A stretch of DNA of 64,000 bases, taken from an uncultured Flavobacteriaceae bacterium (lineage in GTDB: Bacteria; Bacteroidota; Bacteroidia; Flavobacteriales; Flavobacteriaceae). The notes under the pieces are model-generated. The model did not search any database. It had not been told where the DNA came from and worked only from the letters and a program-made list of their open reading frames with translations. Each line of letters begins with the position of its first letter. Position 1 is the first letter of the stretch. Shown in pieces: positions 26,668 to 36,132 of the stretch. Both the position numbers and the translations under genes were made by a program. The stretch is taken from contig CANMSA010000021.1 of the NCBI GenBank assembly GCA_947500385.1, positions 1 through 64,000 on the forward strand, written 5' to 3'.

Positions 26668-26997
26668 TGATTGTATTTTATTTGTTTTTGACAGCATGAA
26701 ATTACTTCGAAGTATTCATCCCATACTCCATTACTGTTTTGCCAAACGCACTTGACTTGCCCTTAAACGTTGTTAGGAGTTTCGTACACTTTTAGAAAAC
26801 TAAGCACTGTAATTGCACTACAACGCATTTCAACAAACGACTTGCCCGAGCGTCTGTAACTACCATTAAAGCAGATAGAAGCATTAGAGAGTTTGAGTTG
26901 TATTCTACGACTTTTGCACTTTTTCATAAAAATCACCTTGACAACCGTTATACCATACCATAACTACTATCTGCCCCTTACATGATTCTCAAAAATT
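26668..26997. other. Non-coding stretch
   Basis: About 330 bases between the GH3 start and a small minus-strand frame. It should hold the GH3 promoter; no TAnnTTTG element at a convincing distance and no strong hairpin seen. Confidence 0.5.
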
Positions 26998-27129
26998 CTA
27001 GTGTCCGCTACTTTTTTCTTTTTTGGTATACTTTTTATCTTTTTTTACGGTTCCCTTATTTTTTCTTTTCTCTTTTTTCGTTTTATGTTCATCTCCAGCA
27101 GGACCATTTACTTCAAATACATCTGACAT
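26998..27129 (-). CDS. Possible 43-residue lysine-rich protein
   Basis: ATG 27129 to TAG 26998. After SDVFEVNGPAGDEH the sequence is almost wholly Lys/Glu/Thr (KTKKEKRKNKGTVKKDKKYT). The upstream aaaaaaatataaaat is the A-rich leader typical of this group. Such short basic proteins could bind nucleic acid; no family recognised. It overlaps the dubious 5' extension of the CotH frame on the other strand. Confidence 0.45.
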   Translation of the reverse strand: MSDVFEVNGPAGDEHKTKKEKRKNKGTVKKDKKYTKKEKSSGH

Positions 27130-27316
27130 ATTTTATATTTTTTTAATTAATCGAAAGTACCGTCTTTCAACAGCTTGTATTGACGTATACCATAGGTTTT
27201 ATAGCTCATATGATTTTTGGTCGAGTATGACCAATGAGGTTGGAAATGTGAAATTAAGACTGAACTACTGTCTAAAAATTCTCTTTCAAAATACTACCTT
27301 GCCAAAAATCTATAGC

Positions 27317-28765
27317 ATGTTCCCAAAAAAATGTGTCTTTAAAGTTCTTTTCTTTTGCGTGTCGTTGGTTTTCACAGTTTTTGGTAATGGACAAAAAATT
27401 AAGGCAGTGAAGGGAAGTTTTGCCATCGACAGGAAACATAAAATTATTATCTGGCATGCAACGCATTCTGTGGGCCAGAAGTGGGAACCGCTCCTGTTAA
27501 AAATTCGTTTTGATAAAATATATAGGTTTAAAGATGGTGTGAAATCGTTTTCATTCGATCAGCGATATCTCGTTGTAAGAAAGGGACAGGAATTTTCGTT
27601 GTTCATTTCGAAATTCCCGCTGGTTCAGATAGAAGTAGATACAGTTTTAAATAATAATACCAAGGTCCTCGGAAAATATTCCTATTTAAATGGAAACACA
27701 TTTATTCAAAATGGGGTAGGACTGGAACATAGAGGAAACCTATCCTTAACCTACCCAAAAAAAACATATGATTTAGAGTTTTGGAAAGACAGCATCGTCC
27801 AAAAGTCAAAAGATGTACGTTTTAAGGACCTACGAAAAGACGATGATTGGATTCTAGACGGACTCTATAATGAACCTTTACGACTGCGATCGACTTTTGC
27901 CCTTGCCTTATGGAACAAGATTCAGAAACCTTTATATCAAAAGAGAGAACCCGTGGCAAAAAGTGGGGTTGACGCAGTATTCGTAGAAGTTTTTAAAAAC
28001 AAACGATATGAGGGTATTTACGCTTTATCGGAATCTGTCGACCGAAAATTGTTAGGGCTACAAAAAAATGAAGGGGATTTTGTTAAGGGTGAACTTTTTA
28101 AAGCTTCTTCATATGAAGGGGCACCTTCGTTCAAACAGGCACCGGATTATAACAATCTTTTCCCACATTGGGGAGGATTTGAAATGGTTTATCCAATCAT
28201 AGAATATGAATCGCATTGGCAAAATCTTTTTGACCTTGTTGAATTGGTAGTTAATGGAAGTGACGAAGAATTTATTGCCAACATCAGCAAGAAATTGGAT
28301 ATTCAAAATGCACTCGACTATTTTCTCTTTGTGAACCTACTGCGAGCTACTGATAATTTGGGTAAGAATTACTATTTAGCCCGTTATACCAAAAACGACC
28401 CCTACTTTTTTGTTCCATGGGATTTGGACGGCATTATGGGAATTATACAGGATGGAAAAAGAATTCCCACTACTGACGATGTTTTAAGTAACGGGCTATT
28501 TGATAGATTACTTCTACTTAATCCAGATGGATATCGCGACCGACTTAAAAAAAGATGGCGCCACCTCCGTTCCGATACTTATAGTAATCAATCTCTTTTA
28601 AACAAATTGAGCAAACAATATAACCGGTTTCAAAAAGAAAAGATATATGAACGAGAATACAAAGTCTGGCCGGCAGAAAGGACCACAGGCGCTGAATATT
28701 CATACCTTACCATCTGGCTCTCAGACCGACTTGCTTTTTTGGATTCCTATGTCGAAAAACTATAA
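27317..28765 (+). CDS. CotH-kinase family secreted protein
   Basis: 482 residues from ATG 27317, chosen because a clear Sec signal follows (VFKVLFFCVSLVFTVFGNGQ); the frame stays open upstream to 27023 but that part is low-complexity. CotH pattern: DDWILDGLYNEPLRLRSTFA, VFVEVFKNKRYEGIYALSES, NLGKNYYLARYT and VPWDLDGIMG. CotH proteins are atypical protein kinases of spore coats and of secreted bacterial proteins. The DLDG segment is the likely metal-binding motif. It overlaps the convergent metallophosphatase by 6 bases. Confidence 0.85.
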   Translation: MFPKKCVFKVLFFCVSLVFTVFGNGQKIKAVKGSFAIDRKHKIIIWHATHSVGQKWEPLLLKIRFDKIYRFKDGVKSFSFDQRYLVVRKGQEFSLFISKFPLVQIEVDTVLNNNTKVLGKYSYLNGNTFIQNGVGLEHRGNLSLTYPKKTYDLEFWKDSIVQKSKDVRFKDLRKDDDWILDGLYNEPLRLRSTFALALWNKIQKPLYQKREPVAKSGVDAVFVEVFKNKRYEGIYALSESVDRKLLGLQKNEGDFVKGELFKASSYEGAPSFKQAPDYNNLFPHWGGFEMVYPIIEYESHWQNLFDLVELVVNGSDEEFIANISKKLDIQNALDYFLFVNLLRATDNLGKNYYLARYTKNDPYFFVPWDLDGIMGIIQDGKRIPTTDDVLSNGLFDRLLLLNPDGYRDRLKKRWRHLRSDTYSNQSLLNKLSKQYNRFQKEKIYEREYKVWPAERTTGAEYSYLTIWLSDRLAFLDSYVEKL

Positions 28766-30007
28766 AATTCTTAAGACTTCGCGCACTCCTAAATCATTGA
28801 TTACAAATTCATGCCCGTTCTCAATCAAAAGACCTTTTGTTTTGCCAGAAAACCTTTTTCTTCCATGCGGCACATCCAACATTAAAAGTCTTCCATCCAA
28901 TCCAATCGAAATGGAATCAACATGAGTGTGCCCAACTACGACTTTATGGCTATCAAACCTATCAAGCAGTTCTACCAAATATTTCGCCGAAAACGCCTTT
29001 TCTTTTCTGCTGGCAAAAACCAGGCCCCTGTACCAAAAAGGGCCCTTATTACTATACAAGAACTTTATAGCAGCGTCTATTTCATCCATTTCAAAATAAT
29101 AAGCACTGCGTACTTTGTCATTAATTTCTTGAATCGTTAATCTATAATTTAAAAGTTCCTCACTAAGCCCTCCATGAACGAATAGGTATGTTCCAATTTT
29201 TTCTATGGTATTTTTTTTTGATAGCCAGTTACCAAGTTCTGAATTAGTCGAGTACATAAACTTTACAGCCTCCGTACGGTCAACTTTACCACTTATTCTT
29301 TTTGCAATATTTACATACTTCACATCATTATAGCGGAAATCCCCCCTGAAATTAAACACCTCATGATTGCCCAGAATAAAATGTACCATCCCATTATGTA
29401 ACAATGCCTGCTGTTCTAGTTTATAAATTAACCAAAGGGTCGGCACCACATTTTTCCCTCTGTCCACAAAATCACCTAAAAGCACTAGATGTCCCGTACC
29501 AAAAACCCAATTATAGTCTTTATCAATCACCTGGTTCGCCATTAAAAAGCCGGCCAACGCATCAAATTCTCCCTCGATATCAGAAATAGCAATAAGTTTA
29601 GAGGACAGCGGGTAAGATGCTAAAGGAATTTCATGTTGGGCCGCAATAGCAATTGTAAATGCATCACCCATTGCATTGGCAACCTGAACCGAAATACTAT
29701 CTTTTCTAAAAGCTGTTTCCTTGATAAATTTTCCGTATTTATTCACTCGGTACAATGTATCCCTGATTATATAAGGTCCATCGACCTGTACGTTGGTATT
29801 AGAAAAGCGAGCGGAATGCCGAGTGCTGTCTATAAAAAATTTGCTATCTGGTTCTTGGCCCAGCACAAAACAAGTCAAAAAAAGCGGCAAAAGGTTTACT
29901 AATAACAAGCACAAATCACTGTAATGTTCACGCCTAACGTACCCTACAGAACTCACAGTACGGGGTTGTAATCGTCTTCTTAAACCTAGGCAATGCCAAT
30001 TGAACAT
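28760..30007 (-). CDS. Metallophosphoesterase, secreted
   Basis: 415 residues as opened at 30007, but the first 28 look poor and a TTG at about 29914 just before the hydrophobic run CLLLVNLLPLFLTCFVLGQ may be the true start. Motifs of PPP/Shewanella-like phosphatases in order: SDIEGEFDAL, GDFVDRG, LGNHEVFNF, VHGGLSEELL and VGHTHVD. Two metals are expected. Export by the signal suggests a periplasmic phosphatase. Convergent with the CotH gene, a pairing that could oppose kinase and phosphatase. Confidence 0.85.
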   Translation of the reverse strand: MFNWHCLGLRRRLQPRTVSSVGYVRREHYSDLCLLLVNLLPLFLTCFVLGQEPDSKFFIDSTRHSARFSNTNVQVDGPYIIRDTLYRVNKYGKFIKETAFRKDSISVQVANAMGDAFTIAIAAQHEIPLASYPLSSKLIAISDIEGEFDALAGFLMANQVIDKDYNWVFGTGHLVLLGDFVDRGKNVVPTLWLIYKLEQQALLHNGMVHFILGNHEVFNFRGDFRYNDVKYVNIAKRISGKVDRTEAVKFMYSTNSELGNWLSKKNTIEKIGTYLFVHGGLSEELLNYRLTIQEINDKVRSAYYFEMDEIDAAIKFLYSNKGPFWYRGLVFASRKEKAFSAKYLVELLDRFDSHKVVVGHTHVDSISIGLDGRLLMLDVPHGRKRFSGKTKGLLIENGHEFVINDLGVREVLRIL

Positions 30008-30021
30008 AATTACTTGAATAT

Positions 30022-30516
30022 TTACTCGGCTTCAGAGTTGTCAAGACCATCGATAAGCCCATCTATTTGAATAATTATTTGTTTTCTTTTTTGTTTTGCC
30101 TTTTCAATGACCTCATCGCTGCTTTTAGGATTTGCAATTTGGTTGTTGTAATAATCTACCAAGGTTCTCATAGCATTCATTTTTGCACTCAAATGTGTTT
30201 GCTCCACCTGCTGAATCAAAACTTGTTGAGCCTTTTGCTGCAGTTTAGCTCCTTTGGAAAGCTCTCTACGATTCAGTACAATTTCCTCTCTATTTTGGCG
30301 TATCTCATCTCTTTGTAAGACTATGGTATATAACAATGCCGCAAATGCCAGACCCGAAAACAGTGCATTTACCGCTCCGAACAAATCTCCAAAAGTGCCT
30401 CTATCGGCCCATTCGTCCAATAGTGCAACTATCAACCAGCCTGATACCAGCCACAAAACGACCACCGCCAGCATGAGCTTTACAAAAATTCCAATCCTTG
30501 ATTTATTTTCTTCCAT
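30022..30516 (-). CDS. Two-TM coiled-coil membrane protein
   Basis: 164 residues. Two membrane helices (IFVKLMLAVVVLWLVSGWLIVA and FGAVNALFSGLAFAALLYTI) precede a long coiled coil (DEIRQNREEIVLNRRELSKG) and a helical end. The layout recalls proteins labelled putative phage abortive infection in public annotation, but there is no catalytic motif and no defence neighbour, so I leave it as unknown. 14 bp upstream of the phosphatase gene on the same strand. Confidence 0.75.
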   Translation of the reverse strand: MEENKSRIGIFVKLMLAVVVLWLVSGWLIVALLDEWADRGTFGDLFGAVNALFSGLAFAALLYTIVLQRDEIRQNREEIVLNRRELSKGAKLQQKAQQVLIQQVEQTHLSAKMNAMRTLVDYYNNQIANPKSSDEVIEKAKQKRKQIIIQIDGLIDGLDNSEAE

Positions 30517-30843
30517 ACGTTCCCCTCAATATAAAACAATTTCTATAGTAAACCTCAAATAGACATATATCTATACAATTGTCCGGAAAAGCATATGGGT
30601 TTATTTGAACAGCAAGCATGTATCAACTAAGATGAAAATTATCAATACTATTTAATACGTAGTTGATTTCAGCAACGATGCGAGTGTTAGGTTTTTCCAA
30701 AAATTAAAAACTTATCCTATCATCTGAATTTTTTACGGTTCAATCAGTTTTTCCTATTAACATATTTTTAACATTTAAAACCAAACCCTGCAAATCAACC
30801 TTCGTAGGTAAGGACAAATAAATATTCATTTAAAATTGAAACA
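30517..30843. other. Non-coding stretch
   Basis: 327 bases between divergent genes, AT-rich, presumably holding both promoters. No TAnnTTTG element at a good distance and no clear inverted repeat seen. Confidence 0.5.
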
Positions 30844-31524
30844 ATGAAAAAAACAACACTAGTATCGGGTTTGGGAATACTCGCCATTGTAGGGGGTATC
30901 CTAATTGCTGCCGATCACATTGATGCGCCTTCCTCTAGAGGCACCACCGCTGATATAGCGGATTTTTATGGCTTTGAACCCAGCGAAGGTTCTGACAACA
31001 CCGTATTTGTGGTAGATTTACAATCGAACGTACTCCCCGACTTGGCGTATGGCACGTTTGACGAGAACGTTTTAACCGAAATCAACATCGACACCAACAA
31101 CGATTTGGTCGAAGATCTGGTCATTCAAGCAATTCCACGAAACGGTCGAATGTATTTTTTCGGTCCTGTAGCCCCTTCACAAACAGGTCTGGATAGTGAA
31201 GTATTGGTCGATGCGCCCTTAGGAGACGTGGAAATCTCCGGAACAACCGCTATTACGGAAACCACGGACAATGGAGTACAGCTTTTTGCTGGCCCGCGCC
31301 AAGATGCTTTTTACTTCGACTTCTTTCAATTCAATGCCGTTATCGGAGGCATGGCCCCTGGCGGGTTCAAAACAGCGGAAGAAGCTGAAGATACTTTTGA
31401 TGGGGCCAATACCCTATCCATTGTTCTTGAGGTACCCAATAGCCTTCTGGGTGCCACTACGGGAATGAACGCCCTAGGATTAAATGTGTACAAAGCATGG
31501 GTCACCACGAATAGCAAACAATAA
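30844..31524 (+). CDS. DUF4331 protein, N-terminal half
   Basis: 226 residues with a signal (LVSGLGILAIVGGILIAADH). The segment ADHIDAPSSRGTTADIADFYGF is the start of DUF4331, and ANTLSIVLEVPNSLL is its middle. The family is normally 400 residues or more; this protein covers only the first half and the next gene covers the second, so the domain is split over two adjacent genes. DUF4331 proteins are extracellular and of unknown function. It heads a + strand operon with its second half 22 bp later. Confidence 0.88.
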   Translation: MKKTTLVSGLGILAIVGGILIAADHIDAPSSRGTTADIADFYGFEPSEGSDNTVFVVDLQSNVLPDLAYGTFDENVLTEINIDTNNDLVEDLVIQAIPRNGRMYFFGPVAPSQTGLDSEVLVDAPLGDVEISGTTAITETTDNGVQLFAGPRQDAFYFDFFQFNAVIGGMAPGGFKTAEEAEDTFDGANTLSIVLEVPNSLLGATTGMNALGLNVYKAWVTTNSKQ

Positions 31525-31546
31525 CAACAGTTCTAAAACAACAATA

Positions 31547-32308
31547 ATGAAACAACGTATTCTATATTTTTCAATGCTACTAACAAGCCTGTCCCTTATG
31601 ATCGCTTGTAGTAATGACGATGACGCCATGCCCGTGGTACTAGCCACTTGTACCGATGGTATTATGAACGGTACCGAAACGGGAATTGACTGCGGGGGCA
31701 GTTGCACCCCTTGTGAAGATGGCAATGCCATGGATCCTGATTTCTCCGGTATGTTTACCCAAATAGATTTTATGGGACGCCCGGGAATCAACACAGTTCT
31801 AAGTGCCGATGATGCCACAAAAGACGCCCATAACAGGGCCATTCCCTCAGAAATGGCCGCTCAGTTCCAGGCAAGTTTCGAAGATCGGTTGGAAGCCTAT
31901 CATGATGTTTATGCAAATCTGCTAGGATTAGACCCCATGGATGTGAATTATCAAAACAACATTTTGGGACTTGACGCTCCAACCTTAACCGGTTATTTGG
32001 CGGCAGATGTACTTGAAATCGCACCCGACTTGCCGACTACCTATTTCGATCCTGGTACCGATGCCGATATGGATGGTAGCATCCTGGTGCCAGATGGTGA
32101 TGAAGTTGCCTTAACGGGGAGAACGCTGCAAGATGATATCATCGATGTCTCCTTGATATTGCTTTTCGGTGGGGAAACTGGGGATCGCTTTAGCGGGCAA
32201 GACACCAATATGGACGGTATGGCCGATTTACCGAGGCTTACTTCGGATGGAGTATCGCTAACCGCTACCCCTACGAGCACTTTCCCCTACTTGGGCGCTC
32301 CGGAATAA
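31547..32308 (+). CDS. DUF4331 lipoprotein, C-terminal half
   Basis: 253 residues from ATG 31547 (the frame extends back to 31484 into the previous gene). Lipobox IACS (Cys about 20). A Cys-rich linker follows: DGIMNGTETGIDCGGSCTPC, a motif seen in outer-surface proteins. Then FTQIDFMGRPGINTVLSADD, a TGRTLQDDIIDVSLILLFGG segment and SFPYLG match the second half of DUF4331. The end is followed by a terminator. Confidence 0.87.
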   Translation: MKQRILYFSMLLTSLSLMIACSNDDDAMPVVLATCTDGIMNGTETGIDCGGSCTPCEDGNAMDPDFSGMFTQIDFMGRPGINTVLSADDATKDAHNRAIPSEMAAQFQASFEDRLEAYHDVYANLLGLDPMDVNYQNNILGLDAPTLTGYLAADVLEIAPDLPTTYFDPGTDADMDGSILVPDGDEVALTGRTLQDDIIDVSLILLFGGETGDRFSGQDTNMDGMADLPRLTSDGVSLTATPTSTFPYLGAPE

Positions 32309-32337
32309 GTATCCTATCTATGAAAAAGAATGCTTTT

Positions 32338-32366
32338 AGGGAGGATGAAAATCGTCCTCCCTTTTT
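32338..32366 (+). terminator. Rho-independent terminator
   Basis: AGGGAGGATGA-aaa-TCGTCCTCCCT, an 11-pair stem with one wobble, followed by TTTTT. It lies 30 bases after the DUF4331 stop and before the TPR gene, so the downstream pair needs read-through or its own promoter. Confidence 0.9.
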
Positions 32367-32392
32367 GTAAAAAAGTCCTTAAAAAGATACCC

Positions 32393-33667
32393 ATGAAATT
32401 TCTACTACCCTTCGCCTGCCTTTTATTTTTGGTTTCCTGCGTTGAAACCAAAGAAGATTTTAAGACCCATAAAAAAGACTACGCATCGTTTCTCAAGGTG
32501 ACCCCGGCAGATACGAGCTCAAAATATTTTGAATTGTGGAATTCAAAAATAAAAGCCGACAGCATGCAGCTGCTTAGTTTTGGAATTGTAAGCGGGGAAT
32601 ACACCCGGTTTTTTAAAAACACAGGCGACATTGGTTACCTGAAAAAATCAGAACAGGCCCTAGAAAAAGCCGTTCAAATCGCGGCCATAGGTCGTGCAGG
32701 GTATTACCGGGCTTTGGCAAGAAACTACATTTCGCAACATCGCTTCCAAGACGCATTGAAAATGGCAAAATCGGCCCAAAAAATAGGAACCGGACAAACG
32801 GAGACACATAGCCTATTGTTCGATGTTCATATGGAACTGGGGAACTATGAAACGGCAAAGGAACATTTAGACAATCTTACCAATTTTTCAGACTTCGGTT
32901 TTTTGATTCGACTCGCCAAATGGAACGATCATCGAGGCGATTTGCACCAAACCATTCGTATGATGGAAAAAGCGACCCTTATTGCCGAAGCTTCAAAAAA
33001 TAAGGAGTTGTTGCTATGGTCGTATACCAATTTGGCCGATTATTACGGACATGCCGGCGACATTCAAAAGTCCTATGAGCATTATCTTAAATCGCTACAA
33101 CTTGATCCACAAAACGCCTATGCAAAAAAAGGAATCGCATGGATTCTTTTTTCGCACGAGAACAACCCCAAAGAAGCTTTGCGCATCTTGGATACGGTGA
33201 CAGCATACAATTCATCACCGGACTACTTTTTGCTCAAAAGCGAAATGGCCGACTATGCGAATTTAACCCTTGACCATCACAAAAACATAAAATACTTTTT
33301 GCAAGAAGCAACTAACCCCGACTACGGGGCAATGTATCGGCCACATCTCATCGGGGTGTATCTTGATTCCGGAGAATTTGACAAAGCTATTGCTATGGCC
33401 CTTAAAGAAGTCAACAACCGGCCCACTCCAGAAGCATACGCCTTACTTGCCTATGGCCACTTTAAAAATGGGGATACAGCACTTGCCTTGGATTTGGTTA
33501 AAAAACACATTTACGGTCAAACATTTGAGCCACATATATTGTTAAAAGCGGCAGAAATATTCAAAGCTTCCGGTGAAGACAAAGAACTGCAACTCCTTAA
33601 GGAAGCGCTATTGGAAGCCACTTACGAGCTCGGCCCCAAGACAGCTTTAAAAATGCAATCCCTTTAG
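32393..33667 (+). CDS. TPR-repeat lipoprotein
   Basis: 424 residues from ATG 32393; the frame extends upstream to 32330 but that part overlaps the terminator. Lipobox LVSC (Cys16). Tandem TPR helices run from about 90 to 420 (AGYYRALARNYISQHRFQDAL, YETAKEHLDNLTNF, IQKSYEHYLKSLQLDPQNAY, PEAYALLAYGHFKNGDTALAL). A scaffold or uptake partner for the TonB receptor 35 bp downstream. Confidence 0.88.
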   Translation: MKFLLPFACLLFLVSCVETKEDFKTHKKDYASFLKVTPADTSSKYFELWNSKIKADSMQLLSFGIVSGEYTRFFKNTGDIGYLKKSEQALEKAVQIAAIGRAGYYRALARNYISQHRFQDALKMAKSAQKIGTGQTETHSLLFDVHMELGNYETAKEHLDNLTNFSDFGFLIRLAKWNDHRGDLHQTIRMMEKATLIAEASKNKELLLWSYTNLADYYGHAGDIQKSYEHYLKSLQLDPQNAYAKKGIAWILFSHENNPKEALRILDTVTAYNSSPDYFLLKSEMADYANLTLDHHKNIKYFLQEATNPDYGAMYRPHLIGVYLDSGEFDKAIAMALKEVNNRPTPEAYALLAYGHFKNGDTALALDLVKKHIYGQTFEPHILLKAAEIFKASGEDKELQLLKEALLEATYELGPKTALKMQSL

Positions 33668-33702
33668 CACCAATTTTTACACTAAAAAACAGTCTTTACG
33701 AA

Positions 33703-35928
33703 ATGAAATCAATCGTAGCGGTCTGCATGTGCCTCCTTTCCATGGGCATGCACGCCCAAGAAATCAGCGGCCTTCTTAGAAATGAAAAAAATGGCGCTAT
33801 TGAAGGGGCCTATATCCTGAACAATCGTTCTAAGGCGCATACCCACTCAGACCAAGAAGGAGCTTTTTTACTCTCAAATACCATAGCTGGCGATACGCTT
33901 TTGATAGGAGCAATGGGATTCGAAAAAGGCACTTTCATCATCGATGAAAAGGCCCGTAGCGGTAACCAGGTGTACCGACTTACAGAGGCGCCCTTTCAAT
34001 TGAGCGAGGTAATCATTCGTCCCAAGGCCGATGCGCTACAGGTGCTTGCCGATGTGAACCTCGAGACAAGTCCCGTGAAATCGGCACAAGACTTGCTGCA
34101 AAAAGTCCCGGGGTTGATCATAGGGCAGCACGCGGGAGGTGGCAAGGCAGAACAGTTGTTTTTACGGGGCTTCGATATCGATCACGGTACCGATATTGCC
34201 ATACAAGTAGATGGCATGCCCGTAAACATGGTATCACATGCCCACGGCCAAGGGTATGCCGATCTTCATTTCCTTATTCCCGAAACAGTACAAAAAATTA
34301 ATTTTGGGAAAGGGCCGTATACAGCAGCGCAGGGTAATTTTGCCACGGCGGGCCATGTTGACTTTCAAACCAAAGACCTGCCCGATAATAGTCGGATACA
34401 ATTTGAGTATGGAGATTTTAACTTTCGTCGCAGTTTGGGACTCTTTAATTTGATCGATAGTCCGAGGAACAAAATGTACATGGCAAGCGAACTGGTACAA
34501 TCGGACGGACCGTTCGAGAGTCCGCAAAACTTTTCTCGTCTCAACCTATTTGCCAAATATACCGCCCACCTAAACGATACGGATATACTCAAGGGAAGCG
34601 TTTCACATTTTACAAGCAATTGGGATGCCTCCGGGCAAATACCACAGCGCGCGGTTGACCAAGGTCTTATTACCAGGTTTGGTGCCATTGATGCTACCGA
34701 AGGCGGCACTACCTCTCGTACCAATCTGAACCTTGCATATCGAAAAAAATTGGATGATAAGACCTACTTCAAATCCAACACCTACTTGAGTAAATACGAT
34801 TTCACCCTTCATTCGAATTTCACCTTTTTCCTCGAAGATCCCGAGAATGGCGATCAAATTCTGCAAAAAGAGGCCCGAACACTTTTTGGGCTACAGACGC
34901 AAGTACACCAAAACCATGTGTGGGGGTCTCAAAGGCTACACCTCGAAATGGGTGCTGGTTTTCGAAACGATGCAATCGACAATAATGAACTTTCAAATAC
35001 CATCAATAGAACAAATAGGCTTTCTACAATACAATTGGGCGATGTACGGGAAAATAACCTCTTTTCCTATTTGAACGCGGATTTCACCTCGGGGGATTGG
35101 ACGATCTCCCCGGCGCTTCGTTTGGATTATTTTTCCTTCGGTTATACCGATTTGCTAGCTCCTACTTATTCTAATGAAACGGTGGAAAAGACCCGCTTAT
35201 CCCCCAAACTGAACTTCTTGTTTCAACCTACCAATGACCTACAGTTTTTCCTAAAATCCGGTATCGGTTTCCATGCAAACGATTCAAGAGTTTCCGTTGC
35301 AAGAAATGCAGAAACGGTTTTACCGAAAGCCTATGGCATGGATATCGGAACACTTTACAAACCTACCGCAAACCTATTCGTTACCGCAGCGGCCTGGTAT
35401 CTTTTTCTGGAACAGGAATTTGTGTATGTAGGGGATGCAGGAATTGTAGAACCGAGTGGGGCCTCCGAGCGTTTCGGGTTTGACTTTGGGCTCCGCTACC
35501 AAGCGAACAAGTGGTTGTTCTTCGATACCGATTTCACCTACTCGCATGCCCGTTCCAAGGGAGCCGACGTTGGAAGTAGCTACATTCCACTCGCACCTGA
35601 CTTCACTCTGGCGGGTGGATTAGGCGTCCAAAACCTAGGGAAACTATCCGGCGGTATTCGCTATCGGTTTTTAGACGACCGCCCTGCAAACGAATCAAAT
35701 ACGATCATTGCAAATGGGTATGCGCTGTTCGATCTAAATCTGAACTACCAATGGACCAAAAGTATCAGCTTGGGCTTCAATATTGAAAACATCTTCGATG
35801 TGGCCTGGAACGAAACACAGTTCGCCACTACCTCGCGTTTACAAGATGAAGTGGCCCCTGTTGAAGAAATCCACTTTACACCCGGTACGCCCTTCTTTAT
35901 CAAGGGACAGCTTCGGTACACTTTCTAA
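33703..35928 (+). CDS. TonB-dependent receptor (DUF4331-associated)
   Basis: 741 residues. Signal peptide ending MGMHAQ. A carboxypeptidase-regulatory-like domain (about 20-95), then the plug (SAQDLLQKVPGLIIGQHAGG, FLRGFDIDHGTDIAIQVDGM) with a histidine-containing NMVSHAHGQGYADLHFLIPE, and a 22-strand barrel to the terminal QLRYTF. Outer-membrane active import driven by ExbB/ExbD/TonB (a set lies at 52263-54419). Substrate unknown. It faces an ECF sigma/anti-sigma pair. Confidence 0.93.
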   Translation: MKSIVAVCMCLLSMGMHAQEISGLLRNEKNGAIEGAYILNNRSKAHTHSDQEGAFLLSNTIAGDTLLIGAMGFEKGTFIIDEKARSGNQVYRLTEAPFQLSEVIIRPKADALQVLADVNLETSPVKSAQDLLQKVPGLIIGQHAGGGKAEQLFLRGFDIDHGTDIAIQVDGMPVNMVSHAHGQGYADLHFLIPETVQKINFGKGPYTAAQGNFATAGHVDFQTKDLPDNSRIQFEYGDFNFRRSLGLFNLIDSPRNKMYMASELVQSDGPFESPQNFSRLNLFAKYTAHLNDTDILKGSVSHFTSNWDASGQIPQRAVDQGLITRFGAIDATEGGTTSRTNLNLAYRKKLDDKTYFKSNTYLSKYDFTLHSNFTFFLEDPENGDQILQKEARTLFGLQTQVHQNHVWGSQRLHLEMGAGFRNDAIDNNELSNTINRTNRLSTIQLGDVRENNLFSYLNADFTSGDWTISPALRLDYFSFGYTDLLAPTYSNETVEKTRLSPKLNFLFQPTNDLQFFLKSGIGFHANDSRVSVARNAETVLPKAYGMDIGTLYKPTANLFVTAAAWYLFLEQEFVYVGDAGIVEPSGASERFGFDFGLRYQANKWLFFDTDFTYSHARSKGADVGSSYIPLAPDFTLAGGLGVQNLGKLSGGIRYRFLDDRPANESNTIIANGYALFDLNLNYQWTKSISLGFNIENIFDVAWNETQFATTSRLQDEVAPVEEIHFTPGTPFFIKGQLRYTF

Positions 35929-36132
35929 AACCACTCACAACGAATTACCGATAGGAACGAAGTGCACTGGCATCTCCTAAACAGTTAAGAATTCTATGTG
36001 CTTTGTATTTCGAGATCAGCACCCATGTTGATGGTAGGTACAGGAGGCATTCAAAAACTTGGCATAAGCCCTCTTCAAAACCTGACGATCGGGTATCGGG
36101 GTATTTTAAATCTATGTCGATTAAAGAGAATG

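Noticed and set aside
27023-27316. N-terminal extension of the CotH frame
   Set aside because: Phe/Leu/Ser-rich low-complexity stretch; a proper signal peptide starts at the ATG at 27317.
30022-30516. Abortive-infection defence protein
   Set aside because: Only the membrane plus coiled-coil layout fits; no defence neighbours and no catalytic motif.
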